From Aeromicrobium phragmitis (GTDB lineage: Bacteria > Actinomycetota > Actinomycetes > Propionibacteriales > Nocardioidaceae), in NCBI RefSeq assembly GCF_003674095.1, contig NZ_RDBF01000002.1, forward strand, positions 1-64,000: a stretch of 64,000 nt of DNA. The letters run 5' to 3'. The translations under genes and the position numbers were made by a program. Shown here piece by piece: positions 1-7,844 of this stretch. How positions within the stretch are numbered: position 1 is the first letter of the stretch; every line of letters starts with the position of its first letter. The notes below the pieces were generated by a model that worked only from the letters and a program-made list of their open reading frames with translations, was not told the origin of the DNA and did no database searches.

Positions 1-160
1 ATCGAGACCACGTCACGTGAGATGTGGTCTCGCTCCGTGGCGGCTACGCCCTCACTGCCACGGCTCCATTGCGGCTCGCAGAACTCGCCGCTACTCGACC
101 ACCTATCGCGGTATAGGTGGTCGAGTAGGCCCGAGGAACGAGGGCCGTATCGAGACCACC
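1..160. repeat. Palindromic intergenic repeat cluster 1
   Basis: Cluster of the window's dispersed repeat. A truncated copy right end (TATCGAGACCA type) opens the window, a degenerate copy spans about 25-103 and ends in CTACTCGACCACC, and a complete inverted copy lies at 116-160, with TGGTCGAGTA and TATCGAGACCA termini around the core GGCCCGAGGAACGAGGGCC. The core is itself an imperfect inverted repeat, so each copy could fold as a hairpin. No open reading frame through this stretch looks like a protein. Confidence 0.8.
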
Positions 161-207
161 GAGCCGAATACGGAAGACCGACACCGCCCGCCGTTATCGT
201 CGCTCTC

Positions 208-1042
208 GTGACTCCTACCCTCACCCGAACGATCGAGTGGAACGGCCGGACCGTGGCGTGGGATCGCTTCGGCGATGGCCCGCCGCTCGTGTTGCTGCAC
301 GGCACGCCCTGGTCGTCGGCGCTGTGGCGCCCCATCGCCGAAGCGCTCTCCAGCAGGTTCTCCGTGTACCTGTGGGACATGCCCGGTTATGGCGCGTCGT
401 CGAAGCACCCCGATCACGCGGTCGACCTCGCCGTGCAGGGAGAGCTGTTCGCGCACCTGCTGGACGAGTGGGGGCTCGAGCGGCCGCACGTAATCGCGCA
501 TGACTTCGGGGGAGTGGTCTCACTCCGCGCCCGCTTGCTCCACGGCGCGCGGTTCGCGTCGTTGTGCCTCGTCGACGTGGTGGCGCTCAGCCCGTGGGGT
601 TCGCCGTTCTTCACGCTGGTCAAGCAGCACGGCGAGGTGTTCGAGCAGTTGCCGCCAGCGGTCCATCGCGGGGCTGTCGAGGCGTACATCAGCGGCGCGA
701 GCCATCGGGGGCTGCGCGGAGGACCTGGCGATGCTCGTCGACCCCTGGACCGGCGACGAGGGCCAGCCGGCGCTGTACCGGCAGATGGCCCAGGCGGACG
801 AACGGTTCACCGACGAAGTCGAGCCGCTGTACGGGAACGTCGACGAGCCGACACACATCGTGTGGGGCACCGAGGACGCGTGGATTCCCGTCGACCGTGC
901 CCACCGGCTTCAGTCGTTGATTTCCGGCGCGACTCTCACGCTGGTGGAGGGGGCGGGTCACCTCATCCAGCTCGACGCGCCGGCGCAGCTGACCGCAGAA
1001 CTCACCCGCTGGACCGAGTTGCAACGAGCCGCAAGGGCATAG
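208..1042 (+). pseudogene. Alpha/beta hydrolase (epoxide hydrolase/dehalogenase type), frameshifted
   Basis: The gene begins with GTG at 208 and reads as an alpha/beta-fold hydrolase with oxyanion-hole HGTPW and nucleophile elbow HDFGG. The elbow has Asp (about residue 99) where esterases have Ser, as in epoxide hydrolases and haloacid/haloalkane dehalogenases. The frame then breaks: coding continues in the next frame from about 715 with AEDLAML, the acid region WGTEDAW and the catalytic His of GAGHLIQLD, stopping at 1042. Removing one base between about 706 and 718, for example from the five-G run at 707-711 or the GG at 718-719, restores a protein of about 277 residues. This could be a true pseudogene or a homopolymer sequencing error. 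The remainder is intact, which favours a recent event. Its substrate is unknown. Confidence 0.75.
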
Positions 1043-1440
1043 GTGGTCGAGTAGGCCGGAGGCCGTGGTCTCGATACACCGCTCGCAGAGCTCGCGGCTA
1101 CTCGACCAGCTACGGGCGGCATAGGTGGTCGAGTAGGGAGGCCGGCCGCGGCCGAGCGTATCGAGACCACCGCACGGAGCCTGGTCTCGATACGCGGCTC
1201 GTTCCTCGCCGCTACTCGACCACCTACCGGCGGCTTGGGTGGTCGAGTGGGGAGGTCGCTCTGCGGAGGGCCTGGTCTCGATACACCGCTCGCAGAGCTC
1301 GCGCTTACTCGACCACCTACGGGCGGCTTGGGTGGTCGAGTAGGGAGGCCGGCCGCGGCCGAGCGTATCGAGACCACCACCGCACGAAGCCTGGTCTCGA
1401 TACGGCTGCTCGCAGAGCTCGCTACCTACTCGACCAGCTA
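1043..1440. repeat. Palindromic intergenic repeat cluster 2 (about eight copies)
   Basis: A dense tandem of direct and inverted copies of the TGGTCGAGTA...TATCGAGACCA element lies between the convergent hydrolase and TetR genes. Several cores are present: GCTCGCAGAGCTCGC, CGGCTCGTTCCTCGCCG, GGAGGCCGGCCGCGGCCGAGC and GAGGTCGCTCTGCGGAG. Linkers such as TACGGGCGGC recur between copies, suggesting local duplication. The repeats run up to the TetR stop codon. Confidence 0.85.
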
Positions 1441-2175
1441 CCTGGTGCGACGTTCGACGTCGCGGTCGATGCCGTCGAGCATGAAGCGCAGTCCGGCTTC
1501 GAAGGTCTGCTCCCAGCTGGCGTCGAAGACGTTTTCGCTCAAGCTCGCCATCGTGGGGTACTTGCCCGACTCCATCGCCGTCACGAGCGCCGGAAGCTGG
1601 TTGCCCCAGAACTCCTCGTCGGACATCCCGCTCTCGACGATCGCGTTCTCGTACAGAATCTCCTGGCGCACCGAGCCGGTGACGTACGAATCGAGCGCGG
1701 AGACCACCACCATCTTCTCCTGGTCGGTGAAGGGTAGGTCCTTCAGGCCGGACATGGTCTCCTCCATCTGCGCGACGCTGTTCGGGCCGAGGACGGGGCG
1801 GCTCCAATTGACCTTCAGCAGCCACCGGTGCTTGAGGTACAGTGCACGGCCCTCCCATGCCACGGTGGTGAGCGTTGCCCGCCAATCGCCGTCCGGGTCC
1901 ACGCGACCGAGCTGGCTGCCGCTGACGTGGTCGAGCATGAGGTTCAGGAGCTCGGACTTGCTCGGGATGTAGCGGTACAGCGACATCGTGCCCATCCCGA
2001 GCGTCGTCGCGAGCTTGCGCATCGAGAGGGCTTCGATGCCTTCGCTGTCGGCGATGGCGATCCCGGTGCTCACGATCTGCTCGAGCGACAGGGTCGGTTT
2101 GGGGCCCTTGCGGGGCGAGGGGAGGCCCTCCCAGAGCAGTTGGTGACTCCGCGCGAGTGGGTTCTGCTCGACCAT
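1438..2175 (-). CDS. TetR/AcrR family transcriptional regulator
   Basis: A 245-residue TetR-type repressor. The N-terminal helix-turn-helix lies at about residues 35-80, with LSMRKLATTLGMGTMSLYRY typical of the family, followed by a C-terminal ligand/dimer domain of the tetracyclin-repressor-like C type. ATG at 2175 is chosen over the in-frame ATG at 2187 because a GGAGG ribosome site lies inside the longer version. The gene is divergent from a two-gene drug-type ABC exporter, and the 91-bp spacer carries repeated GCGTAC/GTACGC half sites, so it probably represses both itself and the exporter until an exported compound binds. The ligand is unknown. Confidence 0.9.
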   Translation of the reverse strand: MVEQNPLARSHQLLWEGLPSPRKGPKPTLSLEQIVSTGIAIADSEGIEALSMRKLATTLGMGTMSLYRYIPSKSELLNLMLDHVSGSQLGRVDPDGDWRATLTTVAWEGRALYLKHRWLLKVNWSRPVLGPNSVAQMEETMSGLKDLPFTDQEKMVVVSALDSYVTGSVRQEILYENAIVESGMSDEEFWGNQLPALVTAMESGKYPTMASLSENVFDASWEQTFEAGLRFMLDGIDRDVERRTR

Positions 2176-2200
2176 GTTCCCCTCCATCGTGCTGACGCTT

Positions 2201-2244
2201 GCGTACTGCGCACAGCGTACGCTACCGTGCTGCGTACATCGTAC
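2201..2244. promoter_or_regulatory. Candidate TetR operator, inverted GCGTAC/GTACGC repeats
   Basis: In the divergent TetR/ABC spacer, GCGTAC (2201-2206) pairs with GTACGC (2217-2222), which pairs again with GCGTAC (2232-2237); a further GTAC follows at 2241. Such stacked inverted half sites are expected for a TetR dimer or pair of dimers. Assignment to this TetR is inferred from position. Confidence 0.55.
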
Positions 2245-2266
2245 TCACAAAATCTTGGAGGCTTCC

Positions 2267-3223
2267 GTGCTGTCCTCAGAGCTAGCGGTTCAGACCCGCG
2301 GTTTGACCAAGCGTTACGGGGAGAAGCTCGCGCTCGACGGCGTCGATCTGTCGGTGCCTCGCGGTTCCGTGCACGGTCTGCTCGGGCCCAATGGCGCGGG
2401 AAAGACCACCACGGTGCGCATCCTCGCGACACTCACCAGGGCAGACGCGGGGGAGGCCGTCGTCGCCGGGTATGACGTGCGGAACCAGCCGCGGGAGGTC
2501 CGGGCGAGCATCGGGCTCGTCGGGCAGCAGACCGCCGTCGACGACCTCCTCAGCGCCCGGCAGAACCTCACGATCTTCGGCCGGCTCTTCCGGTTGGACA
2601 AGGCCACGGCTCGGCGGCGTGCCGACGAACTGCTGGAGCTGTTCGGCCTCGCGGACGCCGCGAAACGCTCACCCAAGACGTTCTCCGGCGGAATGCGGCG
2701 CCGGCTCGACTTGGCCGCGAGCATGATCCTGGCGCCGAATGTGCTGTTCCTGGACGAGCCGACGACCGGACTGGACCCCGCGGGCCGGCGTGAAGTCTGG
2801 AAGACGGTCCGCGATCTCGCCGAGCAGGGCACCACGGTGCTGCTGACAACGCATTACCTCGACGAGGCCGACAAACTCTGTGACCGCATCAGCGTGATCG
2901 ACGAAGGCCGCAACTTCATCGAGGACACTCCGGCCGGACTGAAGCGGCGCATCGGCGACGAGCGCTTGGAGATCGCCGCTGACGATTCCGCGGTGCTGGC
3001 GCAGGTCGCGCAGATCGCCGGTCGTGTCGCGGGCGCGGAGGTGACCGTGGTCGAGGGCAGCCTCAGCGTGCCGGTCGCCCGTGGTGTCCGTGCCTTGACC
3101 GAAGCGGCGGCGGAGATTCGCCAGCAGGGCCTGGAGATCACGGACATCGGACTGCGCCGACCGACCCTCGACGAAGCCTTCCTCCACCTCACCAGCCGCA
3201 CCGAACAGGAGGCCGCCCGATGA
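2267..3223 (+). CDS. ABC transporter ATP-binding protein, daunorubicin-resistance (DrrA) type
   Basis: A 318-residue nucleotide-binding subunit of an ABC-2 exporter. It has Walker A GPNGAGKTTT, the signature FSGGMRRRLD, Walker B VLFLDEPTTGLD and the switch TTHYLDEAD. The C-terminal extension of about 90 residues is typical of DrrA-like proteins. GTG at 2267 is preferred because TTGGAGG sits about 5 bases upstream; an upstream in-frame ATG at 2174 would run through the operator and the divergent TetR start. It overlaps the permease gene by 4 bases (ATGA), indicating translational coupling. It likely energises export of a hydrophobic toxic compound sensed by the divergent TetR protein. Confidence 0.92.
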   Translation: MLSSELAVQTRGLTKRYGEKLALDGVDLSVPRGSVHGLLGPNGAGKTTTVRILATLTRADAGEAVVAGYDVRNQPREVRASIGLVGQQTAVDDLLSARQNLTIFGRLFRLDKATARRRADELLELFGLADAAKRSPKTFSGGMRRRLDLAASMILAPNVLFLDEPTTGLDPAGRREVWKTVRDLAEQGTTVLLTTHYLDEADKLCDRISVIDEGRNFIEDTPAGLKRRIGDERLEIAADDSAVLAQVAQIAGRVAGAEVTVVEGSLSVPVARGVRALTEAAAEIRQQGLEITDIGLRRPTLDEAFLHLTSRTEQEAAR

Positions 3224-4092
3224 GCGTCAACGATCAGACCTCGCAGCAACGCCGTTCGTATGCACTCCTTCCCTCAGGTCCCGTGTCCCGGTTCACCTGG
3301 GCGATGAAGGACTGCTGGACGATCGTCATGCAAGAACTCACGCATCTCGTCCGTCAGCCGTCGACGTTCGCGTGGCAGCTCGGCATGCCTGTCGTGATGG
3401 TGCTGATGTTCGTGTACGTCTTCGGGTCGGCGATGGACGTGACCGGCCAGGGCGCAGGGGAGGGGTACGTCGACTACGCCATGCCCGGCATGTTCGCGAT
3501 GACCATGGCCTTTGGGTTCATGAACACGGCGTTCGTGGTGACGTTGAACAAGGAGAAGGGGTTCATGGACCGCTTCCGGTCGATGCCGATGTCGCCGTCG
3601 GCCGTCGTGACCGGCCGCGGGGTCTCCGACATCATCCAGGCGGGGGTCGACCTCGCGGTCATAGCCGGTGTCGCGCTCGTGATCGGCTGGCGCTCAGGCG
3701 GGAGCTTGGCCGCGTCGATGTTGGCCTTCGGTCTGCTGCTGTGGTTGCGACTCGCGCTGATCTTCGTCGGCATCTACCTCGGTCTGCTGATCAAGAACAC
3801 CGAGGTGGCGGGGTCGCTCTTCGCGGTCGCCTTCCCGCTGGGCTTCATCTCGTCGGTGTTCGCGCCGCCGGAGATGATGCCGGGTTGGCTCGGTGCCATC
3901 GCGGCCTGGAACCCGGTGTCCTCGACGGCGAACGCGATCCGCGAGCTGTTCGAGACGCCCGGCGCAGGGGTGGGTGAGGCGAGCTACTGGATCGACGGGC
4001 ACGCGATCGCCGGCGCGATCGTCTGGCCGGTCGTCATCATGGCCATCTTCGTGCCACTGGCGGTCCGGCAGTTCCGCAACCTGAGCAAGTGA
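3220..4092 (+). CDS. ABC-2 type transporter permease (DrrB-like)
   Basis: A 290-residue membrane subunit pairing with the ATPase immediately upstream. A cytoplasmic N-terminus of about 45 residues is followed by about six hydrophobic segments, including LGMPVVMVLMFVYVFG, a central pair, and a C-terminal helix before VRQFRNLSK. The segment FNTAFVVTLNKEKGFMDRFR-like (NKEKGFMDRFR) is the conserved cytoplasmic loop of ABC-2 permeases. The start overlaps the preceding stop by four bases. Substrate unknown; multidrug or antibiotic export is inferred from the DrrAB arrangement and TetR control. Confidence 0.9.
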   Translation: MSVNDQTSQQRRSYALLPSGPVSRFTWAMKDCWTIVMQELTHLVRQPSTFAWQLGMPVVMVLMFVYVFGSAMDVTGQGAGEGYVDYAMPGMFAMTMAFGFMNTAFVVTLNKEKGFMDRFRSMPMSPSAVVTGRGVSDIIQAGVDLAVIAGVALVIGWRSGGSLAASMLAFGLLLWLRLALIFVGIYLGLLIKNTEVAGSLFAVAFPLGFISSVFAPPEMMPGWLGAIAAWNPVSSTANAIRELFETPGAGVGEASYWIDGHAIAGAIVWPVVIMAIFVPLAVRQFRNLSK

Positions 4093-4121
4093 GGACCGGG
4101 AACGCCGCGCTGGGCGCCTTC

Positions 4122-4167
4122 GGTGGTCGAGTAGGAGGTCGCTCAGCGACCGACGTATCGAGACCAC
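4122..4167. repeat. Palindromic intergenic repeat, single copy
   Basis: One complete copy: GGTGGTCGAGTAGG, core AGGTCGCTCAGCGACC (palindromic TCGCTCAGCGA) and TATCGAGACCAC. A partial TGGTCTCG end follows at about 4178. It sits just downstream of the ABC permease stop. The remaining sequence to the tRNA (4190-4413) shows no convincing gene. Confidence 0.85.
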
Positions 4168-4413
4168 GTGGCGTGACTGGTCTCGTTGCGAGACGGGCGG
4201 CCCGCGTGGACGTCCACTTCCGCGACCTCGTCGTCGCCGAGCTCAGCATCAGTCGGGTGCTGAGGGAGAACTCTCGCGTGCCACGTATCCCGATGAGTGC
4301 GCCATCTGGGGCGCGCGAGAACGCTGATCTTCCCGCGGTTCCAGCTCGGAAGCTTGGAGGGGGACCCCGAGTTTGAACGCCATATGGCCATCCCGTAAAG
4401 TAGCAACTACCGA

Positions 4414-4490
4414 CGCGGGGTGGAGCAGCTCGGTAGCTCGCTGGGCTCATAACCCAGAGGTCGCAGGTTCAAATCCTGCCCCCGCTACCA
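4414..4490 (+). tRNA. tRNA-fMet (initiator, anticodon CAT)
   Basis: A 77-nt tRNA with encoded CCA. The anticodon loop CTCATAA gives CAU, and the anticodon stem carries the three consecutive G:C pairs (GGG/CCC) diagnostic of initiator tRNA. Position 1 (C) faces T at position 72, so the first acceptor pair is mismatched, another initiator hallmark. The acceptor stem is CGCGGGG with CCCCGCT, and the T loop is GTTCAAATC. A strong terminator follows four bases later. Confidence 0.97.
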
Positions 4491-4493
4491 AGG

Positions 4494-4536
4494 AAAGTCC
4501 AGGTCAGCCCATGGTTGACCTGGACTTTCGCTTTTT
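4494..4536 (+). terminator. Rho-independent terminator of tRNA-fMet
   Basis: Perfect 13-bp inverted repeat, AAAGTCCAGGTCA (4494-4506) with TGACCTGGACTTT (4516-4528), 9-nt loop, followed by CGCTTTTT. It begins immediately after the tRNA CCA end. Confidence 0.92.
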
Positions 4537-4794
4537 GAGGCGAGATGCGATCCCATCGTTTACCCCTCACATCGACAGACCACCCAAGATGCCAGGACGT
4601 AGTCAGGTCTGGGCAGGTGAAGCTCGGCGAACGGGTAGCATCAGGCATGTCGAGGTCTTCCGGACGAGGCGTGTAGGAGCCTGCATCTTCGGGAGACCTC
4701 GCTCCCCGTCCAGGCCCAAACAGGCAGAGCGACGCAGACCTCGCCCCTGAATACGCACCCAACTGCTGGCGTATCTACTGAAAGGACCCGAACG

Positions 4795-5337
4795 ATGAAG
4801 AGACGCGCCTTAGTAGCGGTCCTGACTGGTGTGCTGATGGTGAGCTTGGCCGGTTGCGGCAGTGACAGCGCGGGCGGCGCGGCCAGCACACAAGTGGGTC
4901 CGGTCAGCTTCGAGTTGCCCGAGGGAATTCAGGAGGTCTACCGGGACGCTGAGCGTGAAGGTGGCTGGGTTGCCGAGTACGCTGACGATCAAGAAAGCGC
5001 GGGAGCCTTCATTGGGGTGTGGCGTTTCAGGGAAACCCCTCCCTCGGCAACTCACGCCGCAACCGAGATGATTGCGCAGGTGCGCGCTTCCGGCACTCAC
5101 CCTGGAATCCGCACCCGTGAGGACGGGAAGGTTGATATCCCCGGGGCTGAGGATGCCTCCATTATCAATTTCAGTCTAGAGGGATCAGGAGCGGACATTA
5201 CTGGCCGCTGGTGGATGATTGTAGATCCAGGCCAGGACATCGCTGTGACTGTGGAGTATTACGGTAGCGAGGTTACCGAGGAAGATCTCGATATTTTTGA
5301 GAGAACTCTGAACTTGGACTCAGGGCAAAGCTGGTGA
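4795..5337 (+). CDS. Putative lipoprotein of unknown function
   Basis: A 180-residue protein with a classic lipoprotein signal: MKRR, a hydrophobic run and the lipobox LAGC (Cys at about residue 20). The mature part is a single soluble domain of about 150 residues rich in Glu and Asp. Its pattern (FELPEGIQEVYRD at the start, FERTLNL at the end) resembles small secreted PsbP/Mog1-like domains, but this is a weak impression. AAAGGA lies about 9 bases before the ATG. It stands alone downstream of tRNA-fMet in DNA visibly richer in A and T than its surroundings, which may mark acquired sequence. No function can be assigned. Confidence 0.8.
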   Translation: MKRRALVAVLTGVLMVSLAGCGSDSAGGAASTQVGPVSFELPEGIQEVYRDAEREGGWVAEYADDQESAGAFIGVWRFRETPPSATHAATEMIAQVRASGTHPGIRTREDGKVDIPGAEDASIINFSLEGSGADITGRWWMIVDPGQDIAVTVEYYGSEVTEEDLDIFERTLNLDSGQSW

Positions 5338-5539
5338 GAACCAGTGCGGATCAGGAACTAGATCCTACTTTCCTGGATTACTGCGGCGCCGAAATTCCGC
5401 GGGGCTGAACTTTGTTCTGAGCACCGTTTTTGGATACCCAGTTTCTACGTCTATTCACCCTCACCGTTCCCGACCAGCTCGAACGAACAACTCCTCGTCA
5501 ACTACTCGACGAGGGCTACTCGGGTGGCTGGCGCTGGAA
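5338..5539. other. Intergenic stretch, no gene seen
   Basis: Between the lipoprotein and the paralogue remnant I see no coding pattern, tRNA or strong hairpin. The sequence (for example TTTGTTCTGAGCACCGTTTT) is less GC-rich than most of the window. Confidence 0.5.
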
Positions 5540-6018
5540 TCATGCAGACGGCCGCCTGCGGGCAAGTTGATGCGTTGAGTGAGTCCGCGGGGTGACCCGT
5601 TGACGCAAGGGACCTGCTCCTGAAGATCGAGAGCATCCGAGCGTCGACGGTCGGGGTCTTTTCTCGAGTTCCGCTTGCTGTTCGTCCGCACGGCGTTTGA
5701 TGCGGCCCATGCCGGGGAGCTTGCCGAGCATGTCGACGAGTTCCTGGATGAGGTCGAGCATGTCGTGGATGTCGGGCGCGATGGTCTGGAGATTGGCCAG
5801 CATCGGGATGACCTCGGTCTCGACCCGCTCGAGCAGATGCGACAGGTGATCGATCAGCCCGACCAGCGCGTCCACCTCTTGGGTGTCGGTCGTCCTGGAG
5901 AGGCGGCCGAGCGTGGGTTGCAGGCGCTGGAGCGACGGCGCGATGAGTTCGATGAGTCGTTCGGTGCGTTTGGTGATGGGCTCGACGCTGCCGACGGTCC
6001 TGGTCGTGCGCGTCTCGA
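5540..6018 (-). pseudogene. 5'-truncated paralogue of the coiled-coil protein at 7845-8567
   Basis: Read on the minus strand, this encodes about 115 residues closely matching the C-terminal two thirds of the protein at 7845-8567, including TVGSVEP, RTERLI, TDTQEVDALVGLIDHL, TEVIPMLANLQTIAPDIHDM and GMGRIKRRADEQQ. Homology starts at about 6018, only 30 bp from the sortase stop. The frame upstream reaches a stop with no ATG or GTG before the homology begins; the first ATG (5875) would leave only the last third. The tail after DEQQ diverges to a stop at 5540. A broken duplicate is the simplest reading. Confidence 0.75.
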
Positions 6019-6044
6019 CCGTGTGGGCGGAACGCCTTCGCGAA

Positions 6045-6629
6045 TCAGGGTGTCACGAGGTTCGCGTAGACGACCACGTTCGACTGGTATCCGCCGTTGG
6101 CAGCGTCGTAGTCCCCGCCGCACGTCACCAGCCGCAGCGTCGGGAAGCCCGGGGTGCTGGCGTACACCTTGTTCGCCGGGAAGTCCTCGTTCGCGTACGT
6201 TGCGACGCGGGCGACGCTGAACGTGACCTGCGAGCCGTCCTTTCGGGTCACGTCGATCTCGTCACCGACCTGGAGCGACGGCAGTTGCGCGAACACGGCG
6301 GGACCTGTGGGGGAGTCGACGTGACCGAGGATCACCGCCGACCCGTCCTCACCCGGCGATGGCCCCAACGTGTACCAGCCGGCGTCGTCCGGGTTGCTCG
6401 GCACCTCGACCGTCTCGTCCTCGGCCAGACCCAGCGACACGAGCCCGGTGTCCACTCCGATCGCGTCGATGGACAGGCGCTCCGGAGCCGGCGCTGCCGC
6501 CGCAGGAGATGGGCTATCGGACTGAGCTGACGGCGTGTCCGACGGGGTTGCGGTCGGCGCCGCCGACGGGTCCACGGAGCAACCGGCGAGCAACAGCACC
6601 GAGAACCCGAGGGCGAGGAGACCTCTCAC
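6045..6629 (-). CDS. Class F-like sortase with lipoprotein signal
   Basis: A 194-residue transpeptidase-like protein. The N-terminus is a lipobox signal (LLLAGC, Cys about 17) rather than a plain membrane anchor, followed by a Pro/Ser/Thr-rich spacer to about residue 50. The catalytic domain has His in GHVDS (about 103) and Cys in LVTCGG (about 170). After the Cys the family usually offers an Arg; here the remaining 24 residues contain none, so the third catalytic residue is missing or placed elsewhere. The gene starts three bases after the stop of the ice-binding-like gene, in the same direction, so the two are probably co-transcribed and the surface protein is the likely substrate. Confidence 0.88.
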   Translation of the reverse strand: MRGLLALGFSVLLLAGCSVDPSAAPTATPSDTPSAQSDSPSPAAAAPAPERLSIDAIGVDTGLVSLGLAEDETVEVPSNPDDAGWYTLGPSPGEDGSAVILGHVDSPTGPAVFAQLPSLQVGDEIDVTRKDGSQVTFSVARVATYANEDFPANKVYASTPGFPTLRLVTCGGDYDAANGGYQSNVVVYANLVTP

Positions 6630-6632
6630 AGG

Positions 6633-7670
6633 TCACGCCGGGCCGGATTGAACCAACCCGCCCCATCCAGTTTGCGGGTGACCGGCGGGAATCCGTGTGC
6701 CGGTGCCTCCGAGGGCACTCCCGCGACCATTGTTCGCGCCAGGAGGGCCGTAGGAACCGCCGGGCGAGTCGGCACCCGGGTTACCGGGCGTGTCGCCGGG
6801 GTTGCCCGGGGTGTCGCCGGGGTTACCGGGCGTCTCACCCGGAGTACCGGGGGTTCCTGGCGTTCCGGGGGTGCCCGGCGTTCCTGGAGTACCGGGGGTG
6901 CCGGGCGTGCCCGGGGTGCCTGGATCGGTGTCGTCACAGTCGGGGCTGGTGATCACGTTGGTGTCGAGCGTGACCGACCCGGTGCGGGCCAAGGCTCGCC
7001 CCGACAAGTCGGCTCCCGTGGTGAGCGTGACCGACGCGTTCGCCATGATGTTGCCGACGAACGACGTGTCCGTGCCGAGCGTCGCGGACGCACCGATCTG
7101 CCAGTACACGTTGCACGGCGACGCCTCACCGATGAGGTTGACCGACGACGCCGAGGCGGTCGTCAGCGAGCTGCCGACCTGGAAGATGAAGATGGCGTCC
7201 GGGTCGCCCTGCGCGTCCAACGTCAGGGGCCCGGTCAGCTGCGCGGACGAAGAGAAGGTGTAGACGCCGGGAATCAGCGTCCTGTTGCCCAGGTCCTCGT
7301 CGGTGAGATCGTCGTCGCTCGCGCTTGCGGCGGCGTCGTTGTAGGCGGTCGTCAGGTCGGACTGAGCCTGCGCAGCCTCGGCGTCCGCGGCGTGCTGGGT
7401 ACCGGAGTTCGGCACGATCGTGCCCGGCGGAAAGCCGCTGATGGCGGTTCCCGGCGAGACCCCGACGCTCCCAGTCACGACTGTCGGGCCGGTATTGGTC
7501 ACGGACTCGCCGCCGAGTACCCCGAAGGACTCGGCGGTGGCGAGGTCCGGAGCACCGACAGCGGCGTTAGCTGGGAGGTTGACCACCCCCGTCACGGCGA
7601 GAGCGGCGGCGGCACTGAGGCCGATGGCGGGCGCAAAAAACCTACGCTTCGTACTGAGTTGGTGCGGCAT
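6633..7670 (-). CDS. Ice-binding-like (DUF3494) surface protein with collagen-like tail
   Basis: A 345-residue secreted protein. The signal peptide ends near residue 37 (ANA-AVG). Residues about 40-240 form one DUF3494 domain, the beta-solenoid fold of ice-binding adhesins (FGVLGGESVTNTGPT, PGVYTFSSSAQLTG, FVGNIMANASVTL). Residues 249-300 are GTP/GNP/GDTP triplet repeats of collagen-like character. The C-terminus is RIPAGHPQTGWGG plus seven residues: it has a PxTG-like core but no hydrophobic helix and no basic tail, unlike a classical sorting signal. The sortase downstream is the obvious partner. DUF3494 proteins also occur in mesophiles, so adhesion rather than ice binding is possible. Confidence 0.88.
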   Translation of the reverse strand: MPHQLSTKRRFFAPAIGLSAAAALAVTGVVNLPANAAVGAPDLATAESFGVLGGESVTNTGPTVVTGSVGVSPGTAISGFPPGTIVPNSGTQHAADAEAAQAQSDLTTAYNDAAASASDDDLTDEDLGNRTLIPGVYTFSSSAQLTGPLTLDAQGDPDAIFIFQVGSSLTTASASSVNLIGEASPCNVYWQIGASATLGTDTSFVGNIMANASVTLTTGADLSGRALARTGSVTLDTNVITSPDCDDTDPGTPGTPGTPGTPGTPGTPGTPGTPGTPGETPGNPGDTPGNPGDTPGNPGADSPGGSYGPPGANNGRGSALGGTGTRIPAGHPQTGWGGLVQSGPA

Positions 7671-7844
7671 AACAGATGTCCCTGCCTCGGCGGCTGATAT
7701 TTCTCAGCGTACGCTCTTTTTCGCAGATAGCGAGGTGGGGAGAATTCGCGCGATCACTGACGCGAACTGGTCGAACTGTCGCGGCGAAAAACATCGGTAA
7801 TTGTAACGAAAATCGCCCTTGCGGAGTCTGGGAGCGATTGGAAA

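Noticed and set aside
689-1885. A long minus-strand frame running through repeats and TetR
   Set aside because: It translates repeat DNA into YSTT/WSS-type low-complexity peptide and overlaps the true TetR frame.
4089-4376. A 95-codon frame between the ABC permease and tRNA-fMet
   Set aside because: It starts in the permease stop, passes through a palindromic repeat and shows no protein-like pattern or ribosome site.
6780-6925. Short-period tandem repeat resembling a minisatellite or CRISPR
   Set aside because: It encodes the GTP/GNP collagen-like stalk of the DUF3494 protein in frame; no spacers of constant length exist.
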